Assembly (NCBI GenBank): GCA_947561395.2
Contig: OX387194.1
Location: forward strand, 12,820,048-12,884,047
From: Buxus sempervirens
Taxonomy: Eukaryota; Streptophyta; Magnoliopsida; Buxales; Buxaceae
Reading direction: 5' to 3'
Length of the DNA stretch: 64,000 bases
Part shown: in pieces, positions 55,871 to 64,000 of the stretch
Position numbering within the stretch: position 1 is the stretch's first letter
Layout: every line of letters starts with the position of its first letter
Notes under the pieces: model-generated
What the model was told of the DNA's origin: nothing
What the model saw: only the letters and a program-made list of their open reading frames with translations
The model's database searches: none
Made by a program: the position numbers and the translations under genes

Positions 55871-57283
55871 GCTGGAAAAAGTAAGGCTGAAAGTTAGAGC
55901 TAAGAATTGAAGGCTGGAAATTGTGTCTAAGAGTTGTGCCAGAAGCTCCAAGTGAAGAAGCGAACCTCTGCCTCTCTGATTTTCTGCAATTCAGGTAGGC
56001 TTCTTTTATTTTTCTATTTTTAATTTCTAGGATTATTCTGTCTCCTACCCTTTCTGTAGAATAAGGCCTGTATGTGATTGTAACCCCAAACCTTAATCCA
56101 AGTACCTCAAGTATCTGCTCTAGCCGTAAAACGTGAAGAGAGTTCTAGGGGAAAGGAGGACAGGAATGGACCTGTAGGATAGGCCTTATGTGTTATAATC
56201 TTTGATTTTTGTATTTTTAATACTAAATTTAGGCTATGTGATTGCTTATTGTTGAAATATGGAGGAATACCATGGATCTATGCTATTCATAGCATTAGAT
56301 TTTATTTTCCTCCTAAAGTGTTGTTTTTACATTATTTTCTCCTTTTTGATGTCTTTTGGTTATTAGGCTAGGATTTTGGGTCTATCATGGTCAATATGAT
56401 AAATCAAAAGCCTTAAAGCAACCTCTCGGGTTTCATGAGGTGATTTTTTGAATTATTTTAATTTTTGAGAGAAGATCCTATGGTCTAAACTCTCCCTTTT
56501 GATGTTTTATGGGTGTATTTGGCTTAAATCTCTCAATCAATGGGAAATCTGGATTAGATCTGTACCCCAGATGGTTCAGATTTGTTTTCAATATCATGAG
56601 ATGTTTTTTGTTACTTTAAACTTTGAGAGAGGATACTATGGTCTAAATTCTCCCTTTTTGTGGATTTTCATCCACATGGGTGTATCTAGTTTATATCTCT
56701 CAATTAATGAGAGGTTTGAACTAGATTTGTACCCTAGAATTGTTCAGATTAATTTTCCAACATCATAAAGCAGTTTTAAAAGGATTCTAATCTTTCTAAG
56801 AAGATCCTACGGTCTAAACTCCTTCTTATTGATGTTTTTCTTTTTAGTTTGTTTTCTTTTCCTTGATTTTTATTCAATCATGAAGCCCAAAAATGGTATA
56901 TTCATAAGAAGGATCCAGAATTAATTGGATCGTTCATATGGAAAAAGCCATACATTTTTTATGTTTTTCTTTTACTTTTAATTTGATTATTAGCAAGCCT
57001 TTTTAAAAAAACATGAACAATACTTGGCAACCACTTCGTGTGGATGAATGGGGGTGCCTAATACCTTCCCCTGTTCATAAGTTAATCTCCTTACCTATCT
57101 CTGGTTTATTTTTTTATTAGAGTTATTTTTTACTCTAATTATGCTTTTTTATTATTCACTTTATTTGATTATTTCGGTATCCATTCACACCTAAAAGGAA
57201 TGGTGGCGACTCCATGATTTTTATTGAGCCCGTGTGATGATCAGGAAGTCATTGAATTGATTTTTCTTATGTCTCACATTAAG

Positions 57284-57847
57284 GCAACAACAATCAAACT
57301 TGTTCTAGCGCTTGCTGTCTCAAACAACTGGCCAATTCAACAGTTTGATGAGCAAAATGCGTTTCTGCATGGCCCTCTTACTGAGACTGTTTACATGGTA
57401 CAACCGCTCGGCTTCATCAATCCTCAGTATCCCACTCATGTATGTAAGCTTCGCAAAGCCCTCTATGGACTTAAATAGTCCCAAGGGCTTGGTATTTTCA
57501 TCTGAGCCAAAAATTACTTGATCTGGGATTCCATATTTCATCAGCAGACACATCTCTTTTTGTTCGTATAACTGGTCAAGAGGTTCTCCATGTCTTAGTC
57601 TACGTTGAGGATCTTTTAGTTACCGACACTTCTATGCATCTCATTTCCAGTCTGATCTCCTCTTTAAGGACTGAATTTCCTATTACAAGTTTGGGGAAAT
57701 TACATTTCTTTCTGGGAGTTGAAGCACAGTTCACATCTAATGGCTTGTTATTAACTCAAAGGAAATATATCCAAGATTTGCTTCACCGTGCTAATATGCC
57801 TAATGTCGAATCAGTCAAAACGCCTATGGCAACTTCAGAATAGCTAA
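57284..57847 (+). pseudogene. Copia-1 reverse transcriptase, second piece
   Basis: KATTIKLVLALAVSNNWPIQ, QQFDEQNAFLHGPLTETVYM, VCKLRKALYGLK, then a TAG at 57476-57478 where QAP/QSPRAW is expected (CAG to TAG). Frameshift near 57480-57500. The normally YVDDLL catalytic site reads LVYVEDLLV near 57597 (D to E). Then LGKLHFFLGVEAQFTSNGLL and LLHRANMPNVESVKTPMATS, ending at a TAG 57841-57843. Frame resumes past the CACTA-like insertion at 61761. Confidence 0.88.
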
Positions 57848-59234
57848 CACTAAAAGAAATTTAACATTTAGTGTTACTTTTATAAATATCACTAATGCCC
57901 TAAAAAATGTCACTAAAACTTTACTGACGTTTTCTATAAATTTCCATGATAAGGGCGTCACTAATTGTTTTAGTGACATTTTCGTAAAACGTCATTAAAT
58001 TTTTTAGTTATAGTGACACTTTTTTTTATATTTAGTAATGTTTATATGTATCAAAAATCCATTTAATTCATTATAAAAAATAATAATGAATAATATATTT
58101 ATATATTTATTAATGACATTCACAAAATAGGCTCAATGACATTTATTTGAACATTTAATGACATTTCTATACGCCTTTTATTCCATCCTATATGTTTCCT
58201 CCGTGACTTGAACCTAAGACATGGTGCCTAATCTAATAGTGTCTATTACATGTGTGCGCACCCGATTTCGGTCGCACGACGAGGCGCACGCAAAACGATG
58301 CGTGCCTCGGGATTTGTTTGGAGTCGCCACTGCCTGATGGGGTGCAGGCAGACACCTGGGTGCCTAAGTTCTTCTACTAAGGCTTTTGTTCTGCGGCTTT
58401 TGAGATTCTAAGTAGGGGCTCGGTTGCGGTCTGGGGAAGTCCGTAGACACCCTAGTCCACCCCGTCAAGTGACGGGTCCCATAGGTTTCCCTGGTTTGAG
58501 TCAACTCAGTTGGTCTCTCACTCACCCGATTCCTGTTCCAGCATGTAATTTGATTAAGTCTGGCGGGACCGCCAAAGTGGTGTGGGTCCCTTTACTTGAT
58601 TTTATCTTTTTAATTAAAGTGATGTGGGTCTGATTGGGCGGGCCCCGTTGGAAGGCCCGCGGTATCCCTTGGTGGGCCAGATGTGGCCCTTTGGACTTTG
58701 GTTCAATTTGAATTGATTTTATTTTGGAGTTCAAGTTGGATTAGTTAAGTGGATTTCATGCCAAAAGTGGGCCGGGGTTGCTTTGTGGGCCCTTGAGTGG
58801 GCCCCACAGTTGTTTGCCAAGTGATTTTGGTTATCTTGATTAATTATACCAAAATGGGCCAGGTATTGGGCTTGGGGCCCTTTAACTAGGCTTGGGCTTG
58901 AAAGCCCAAGGCTTCTTGAGTTAGGGTTTTGAAACCCTAACCTTGGTTGGTTAATGGGCTTGGTGGGCCCGATAGGCCCTGCCCTTTGCCTCGGCCAAAC
59001 CATAACTTAACTACGCATGCATGCCCCAAATTGGGCTTTGGTGGGCCTCAAAGGGTCTGGCCCACTCAACTCTTTTAATTGTCTTATTTAAGCACAAATA
59101 GGTTGGTCGGGCTTGGTGGGCCCCGTTGGAAGGCCCACCGGAAATCAATTTGGACCTGGTTCGCCCGGAGTTGATCAAACAAACCAAAAAATCACACAAG
59201 ATCAGCAAAATGGCAAAAAATGAATTCTGGCAGT

Positions 59235-59338
59235 GCAGCCGGCCTGAGATGCCGGCTACATACAGGTCTCTGTGTATCCGGCATCTTTTGCCGGCTACAC
59301 AGAGGCTTCTGTTGATCCGGCCTGAGTTGCCGGATCAA
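59235..59338 (-). repeat. 39-bp-phased palindrome array
   Basis: GCAGCCGG, GTATCCGG and TTGATCCGG-type units start at 59235, 59274 and 59313, exactly 39 bp apart, with mirrored arms CCGGCTAC or CCGGATCAA. Confidence 0.88.
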
Positions 59339-60649
59339 CACACATAAGCCTTTTTTTTGGATTTTTGGGCAGTGGGGTTGGGTTTTTGGATCTTCTAGGG
59401 ATGTTCTGGCACTGTGACAGGGACCCAAGTGTCCCTGTCTTGGTTCCTCGTGCTCCACATGTCAATGATCACGCGAGGACAACACAAATACATCAACACA
59501 AGCCTAGCATGCATGCTCTTTAACCATGGGAAATACATACATTTTTACAGATTTTCTTTATGCATGGAACAAAAGTGTTTGTGCAAGTGAGCATGCTTCA
59601 CGTGTGAACATATGTTATGAAGGAGAGCATGCATACTTCTCACAAGTAGCAAAAAGGGCTTATCATGAAGGCACTTAAGGAGCACCCAACCACAATACAT
59701 ACTCCTATGATCTAACAGAAGCCAACCTACCCTATCACCATTTACATGCTCAAAACCAAAAGCACAATCATCCAAGCAAGATCATTAGAAGAAGGGAAAG
59801 AGGGGGTAGTTAATATGGGGTACAATAGATGATCATGCTAAGGGGAACAAGCTCCCCCACAAATAATTAAAACCAAACTCAAAATAGCAACTTCATGGGG
59901 GCTAAACATGAGATGGACTCTCTCTTATCCTTATAGACCTTCACATTACCAAAAAAAGAGAAGAAAAGGCATTCAAATAGACATCCATACCAAACTTATG
60001 CTAGGGAAAAGACAACATTAGAAAACTTTTCAGAAAAATCTCATTATAATATATATGCAACACAACATGATGGGGAGCCTCACCTTGAGGTTGGAATCCT
60101 CTTTGAGGATGTGCTTGAGGTACCTTGTGGCACCACCGTCCTTGGGCAGCACCTCGTCCTCTCCAAATGATCTCAAAGACCTCCTTCTTCTCACTTGAAT
60201 GTGGTGGAGAATGGCGGTCGAAAATGGTGGTGGAAAATGGTGGTGGGGGGTTTAGGGAACCATGAAGAGAACTTGGGAGAGATGGGAGAGAAGGAGCATG
60301 GAGAAGAAGATGGGAGAAAAAGTGTGCTCAAAATGAGAGAGAGGACCCATACGTATGGGGCTTGGGGGGTTTTATTCATGTGGCACAAAGGATGGGCATG
60401 CATGCATAGGGGGCATAATCATGGGTGAGAGAGAGAGAGAGAGTTGCATGAGGGGTGGCATGCATGGATGATGCCCATGCATGCCCATCCACCATGAGAG
60501 AGAGGGGGATGCATGTATGAGGCATGCATGGTTGGTCATGGGGGGAGAGAGAGTGAGAGAGAGATGCATGAGGGGTGGCATGCATGGATGATGCCCATGC
60601 ATGCCCATAGGGGACATCAATCATGAGCAAATCTTGGTATTTGTGGATT

Positions 60650-60850
60650 GGTCCCTGGAACTTTGGATTTTTACAGATTTAGTTCCTGATACTTTTGGAT
60701 ATTTACAGATTTAGTCCTTGATACTTTTCATATTTACAGATTTAGTCCCTGATACTTTTGGATATTTACAGATTGGTCCCTGGGATATTTTCTCAAGTTT
60801 TGATGCTTATGGATCTAGTCCCTGATACCCTTGGATATCTGCAACTTTAC
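60650..60850 (+). repeat. 32-bp tandem repeats
   Basis: ACAGATTTAGTCCCTGATAC with TTTTGGATATTT between; ACAGATT occurs at 60673, 60705, 60736 and 60768 (steps 32, 31, 32), with degenerate copies to either side. Confidence 0.82.
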
Positions 60851-61760
60851 CATTGAGATATTTTTCACTGATTTGGGTAATTACAAATTTAATCCCTGAG
60901 ACCTTTTTGCTCTGCTGCTTGCCACGTGTGCAGACTTTTGCCACGTGTGCAGTTTTCCAGCACGCTGCCCTAGAACTTCAACTGCTTACATCTTCTTCAT
61001 CCGGACTCCGATTTGGGCAAACTCAATTGCGTTAGAACCGTGTCGGAGTCCTCTATCCATTGGGATAGGGTTAAGCAGTTGATTCGGGGTTTAGCAGAAA
61101 GTCAACTTTCAGCTCCCCTCAAGTTTGACCGGCTCACAGATCCTTCATCCGGACTCCGATTCTAGCAAACTCAGTTGCGTTGGAACCGTGTCGGGATTCT
61201 CTATCCACTGAGATAAATCAAGGTGGTCAATTTTCTCTTGATCAAAAAGTCAATTTTTGATCCCTCAGGGTTTGACTTTTCTGCTGTCTTTTAGCACATT
61301 TTTTCTCTTTTATTTGGTTTGATCAAAATTTGGGTGCTTACAACATGTCTAACCGTTGTTCCAGAAGTCCTATCACTTGTAAAAATTTCTTTGTTTAAGT
61401 ACTAAACATCTATTAATTTTTTGGAAATGTCATCATAATACAGTGACGTTTTTTTTTAATAAATGTAACTATAAAGGATTTACTTAAACTTTTTTTGATA
61501 AAATATTAACATTTACTAAACATTTCTACATGCCTTAATTATGATGTTTATTAAAAAATTCATTTTAATTTAGTAGTACATGACATTTTTTGATAAACGG
61601 CACTATATAAAATCTATAGTGACGTTTCTTATGTAAATATCACTAAAATTTTAAATTAGTGACTTCTATTGTAAATGCTACCAAAATATAACTTTTGTGA
61701 CATTTTCTTCTAAATTTCATTAATTAAATGTCACTAAGATCAAAATTTTTTGTAGTGTAA

Positions 61761-61870
61761 GTCTTCATACCGGTAACCTCTTTGAAGATCCTTCTTTATA
61801 CCGAAGCATTGTTGGGTCTTTACAGTATTTATCCTTTACAAGGCCTGACCTAGCTTACTCTGTTAGTAAG
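61761..61870 (+). pseudogene. Copia-1 RT/RNase H connection fragment
   Basis: In the frame left at 57840 (duplication counted once): [38 protein letters not shown], the conserved copia segment between RT and RNase H. It is cut after the lysine at 61870 by the LTR of Copia-2; the downstream RNase H and 3' LTR are outside the window. Confidence 0.88.
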
Positions 61871-61939
61871 TGTTAGGTTCAATATTTTATATTGGCTTAA
61901 TTCCGTGCAAAAAAGTAAGTTTTCAATATGTTAAAAGTA

Positions 61940-62415
61940 AGGGTGCAACTCGGTCCGATTAAAATCGAACCCGAACTGACTTCGGTTCGGTTTGGTTCAG
62001 TTTTATAGTGGTTCAGTTCGGTTTCGGTCCAAAAATCCTTAAATCGATCTAGGTCGGTTCGGTTTTGGGTTTCATGTTCGGTTGAACCGAACTGAACCAA
62101 ATTCATGTATTTCCTTAAACCGAACCGAACCGAACCGAACTGAATTCATATATATATATAATATGTTAAACTTTAAGGATATTACAAAAAAAACCTTTGT
62201 TTGAGATAAGAATATATTGGTCTAACCCGAACTGAACCAAACTAAATAGTTTTCATGTAGTTCGGTTCGGTTCGGTTTGGGTTTCGGTTTTTTTATATAT
62301 TTTCGGTTCAGTTTAGTTGGTTCGGTTTTCAATTCGGTTCGGTTTAACTATATATATTTTCGGTTTGGTCTTGGGTTGAAATCAACTCGGACCAAACCGA
62401 ACCGAGGTGCACCCT
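61940..62415. mobile_element. Fold-back MITE rich in CGGTTCGG
   Basis: Ends AGGGTGCAACTCGGTCCG and CGGACC-like CCGAACCGAGGTGCACCCT mirror each other, with TA on both sides (61938-61939 and 62416-62417). The whole interior is alternating GGTTCGGTT and AACCGAAC blocks, so the unit can fold into one long hairpin. A TA duplication would suit Tc1/mariner; superfamily uncertain. Confidence 0.7.
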
Positions 62416-62512
62416 TAGTTCAAAGTGTTTGGGATAGGTAGTAGGAGTCTTGGTTCAAACGGCGTCTAAGTCAGACTCAAATTGAGGAAGTTATAGTGAT
62501 CATTAGATAGTC

Positions 62513-62826
62513 GTTTGATGTGTCGTTCGAACACTCAGTGCAAAGTTCAAATACAGAGAAACCCGAGAGTTGCGTTCAAGAAGACAGGACTCGCCGTTCG
62601 ACCGTTTAGTGCATACAATAAAACCCGAGAGTTGTGTTCGAGAAGACAGGACCTGCCGTTCGACCGTTCAATGCATACAATCAAACCCGAGAGTTGCGTT
62701 CAAGAAGGCAAGGCTTATCGTTCGAACGTTCAAGGTCTATAGAAAAACCCGAGAGTTGCATTCAAGAAGGCAAGGCTTATCGTTCGAACGTTCAAGGTCT
62801 GTAGAAAAACCCGAGAGTTGCATTTG
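62513..62826 (+). repeat. 62-bp tandem repeats in the Copia-2 LTR
   Basis: ACCCGAGAGTTG begins at 62561, 62623, 62685, 62747 and 62809: four steps of exactly 62 bp. Each unit also carries CGTTCGA(A/C)CGTT, a short palindrome. Open frames through it are a result of periodicity (62 is not a multiple of 3). Confidence 0.93.
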
Positions 62827-63638
62827 CCAACGTTAGTCTCAACGTTTGACTGTTTGTGTTATTTAAACTCAATGTGAGACTTTCGTTAGAATGAGAAGAA
62901 GTGAAGTAGGTCTTCGTATTGAATGTTAGAGCTGCGTTCGATGAACGTTTGAACATTCAATATGGAAAATCTGTTATGAAATTCCGATCTATTCTAATTT
63001 GTTTTCTATTCTTTCTCCACTTCTTTCTAACCTATACGAGGATTGTCTAGACATGCTTAAGGTTACCCAAGACGTTTTTAGAACCCTAAAATCGTGTGTG
63101 TGAGGAACAGAACTTCTTCTCCTTCTCTTACCTTGGAGTTCCTGGTTGGAGAGCTTGCTCATAGGAGTTCCTACGATTGCTGAGTGAGTTCATTTGGCGC
63201 TTCACTAAGAAGATATTCAGAGTTCTGGATTGTTGCAAGGTTGCAAATCTGAAGAGTTCTTCAGATACTTACACTGTGAGTCAGAGTCTGTATTGGGTTG
63301 TCTAAACCACTTTCTGTAAGTCTTCTTCTTATAGTGAATTTTCTGATGTGGTACCTAATCGCCCAGAGGGTTTTTCTCTTTGAGAGTTCTCTTAGAGTTT
63401 TCCCTTCGTCACCAAAATTGCATGTGTTGTTTCATTACTTTATTTGCAATTTTGTGTGATTGGTTGCTATTTGTTCAAGACTTGTGCATGTCTATTAATT
63501 AAGGACTTGTCTTTAATTAGTAGAATTTTATTCCGCAAACATTTACACCTACTCACCCCCTCTAGGTGTTGTTAGAGTCTAAACTGTGTTTTTCAATTGG
63601 TATCAAAGCGGTTAACCAGATCCTTGACTCTGCTAGTC

Positions 63639-64000
63639 ATGGACAAGTCTTCCACTACCCCACCATTCTTTGATGGCAGTAATTATGCCTATTGGAAAGT
63701 CCGTATGAGAGCCAATCTGAAGGCTATTGATGAAAAGAGTTGGGGAAGTGTTGAGAGAGGATGGACTTCTTCCACTATTATTATAGATGGTGCGGAAAAA
63801 CCCAAAAACCCAGACCATTATACCAGAGAATAGTTAGTTGAAGTGAACTACAACTCTAAGGGTGTCAATGCACTTTTTATTGCAATATCTGCTAATGAAT
63901 TCAAACGAGTTTCCACCTGTCAAACCAGTAAGGAAATTTGGGATATTTTAGAAACCACTCATGAGGGAACTGTCCTTGTGAAGAAATCCAAATTGCAGAT
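63639..64000 (+). pseudogene. Copia-2 gag, N-terminal part (runs off the window)
   Basis: ATG 63639, 30 bp after the primer site. PPFFDGSNYAYWKVRMRANL and KAIDEKSWGSVERGW are a Tork/TAR-type copia Gag start; the frame continues after a TAG at 63831-63833 (CAG to TAG) with LVEVNYNSKGVNALFIAISA and TSKEIWDILETTHEG. Only about 120 codons are visible. Confidence 0.87.

Larger units (their letters stand above)
54725..57278 (+). mobile_element. Solo Tat LTR ('LTR-E') inside Copia-1 RT, with duplicated promoter
   Basis: TTTAGACACCCC (TG changed to TT) to TGTCTCACA, 2554 bp, perfect duplication TTAAG (54720-54724 and 57279-57283). Palindromes of the word CCGCATTTG...TGCGGAC at 55321, 55349, 55377 and 55405 (exact 28-bp steps). 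TATA boxes at 55590-55597 and 55840-55847 result from a 250-bp tandem duplication. Confidence 0.93.
58253..61342 (-). mobile_element. Solo LTR, Tat/Ogre-type 'GCGCACA' family (minus strand)
   Basis: Plus-strand TGTGCGCACC...GGTGCTTACA, 3090 bp, perfect duplication ACATG (58248-58252 and 61343-61347). Shares the GGAGTCGCCACTGCCTGA and TCCGTAGACACC blocks with its relatives. Palindromes at 59235, 59274 and 59313 (39-bp steps, CCGG word). A GAGAGA/ATGCATGCC-rich direct duplication lies at 60441-60489 and 60560-60609, and a 32-bp tandem array at 60650-60850. Confidence 0.93.
57848..61757. mobile_element. Small CACTA-like element, itself split by a solo LTR
   Basis: Ends CACTAAAAGAAATTT and AAAATTTTTTGTAGTG (mirror CACTACAAAAAATTTT) with the 3-bp duplication TAA (57845-57847 and 61758-61760) typical of CACTA/CMC. 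Without the LTR at 58253-61342 it is about 815 bp, AT-rich, with many subterminal GTGACATTT/AAATGTCAC repeats in both directions and no transposase: a non-autonomous derivative. Confidence 0.82.
61871..63595 (+). mobile_element. Copia-2 5' LTR (with nested MITE)
   Basis: TGTTAGGTTC directly follows the broken Copia-1 codon at 61870. The LTR end TTTTTCA at 63595 is followed by ATTGGTATCAAAGCGG, a tRNA-Met primer site (63598-63609) in a common plant copia context. Net length about 1.25 kb without the MITE at 61940-62415. It carries a 62-bp tandem array at 62513-62826. The start is inferred; the other target duplication is outside the window. Confidence 0.72.

Noticed and set aside
62515..62836. 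Arg/Ser-rich frames in the Copia-2 LTR
   Set aside because: They only translate the 62-bp tandem repeat upstream of the primer site.

Overview
The window is nuclear DNA of a seed plant, most likely a dicot, from repeat-rich, gene-poor chromatin. It shows plant-type Ty1/copia and Ty3/gypsy (Tat/Ogre lineage) retrotransposons, GT-AG introns, a plant hAT transposase gene, MITEs and many nested long terminal repeats (LTRs). I see no intact host gene. One small hydrophobic ORF at 13992-14246 is the only non-transposon coding candidate, and it is weak.

Layout. 1-4681: a decayed hAT transposase gene split by a solo LTR (245-2695). 5334-6656: a truncated minus-strand copia element. 7125-7484: a Mutator-type MITE. 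7966-10066 and 10559-13583: two solo LTRs. 15714-61870: one old copia element (Copia-1) broken into six pieces by later insertions. These are a solo LTR (16422-18220), an inverted LTR (18555-47698) that itself holds a ~27 kb Tat element, LTR fragments (47699-48772, 49222-50990), a minus-strand 5' LTR with its leader (50991-54508), a solo LTR (54725-57278) and a CACTA-like element carrying another solo LTR (57848-61757). 61871-64000: the 5' end of a second copia element (Copia-2), with a MITE in its LTR.

The centrepiece is the Tat element at 18667-45644. It has 2.33 kb LTRs about 1% different, a 5-bp ACCAT target duplication, a tRNA-Arg-type primer site, gag, protease, reverse transcriptase, two RNase H domains and integrase on the + strand. 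Downstream of pol lie two spliced genes on the - strand: a plant-mobile-domain (PMD) gene of seven exons and a DUF7745-like gene. Two further solo LTRs sit inside the PMD gene.

The most unusual signal is a promoter module. Arrays of short palindromes repeat at exactly 39 bp (word GTATCCGG...CCGGATAC) and lie upstream of a TATA box. The module occurs in the LTRs and, facing the other way, directly in front of each antisense gene. Other LTR families here keep the design but use different palindrome words at 28-29 bp spacing. So each element appears to run sense and antisense transcription units through copies of one cis-regulatory module. A second shared oddity is a primer-binding-site-like 9-10-mer (TGGCGACTC plus C or T) inside the LTR, about 75-85 bp before its end, in both LTR families.

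Nonsense mutations throughout are of the CAG/CAA-to-TAG/TAA or CGA-to-TGA type, as expected from deamination of methylated cytosine in silenced chromatin.
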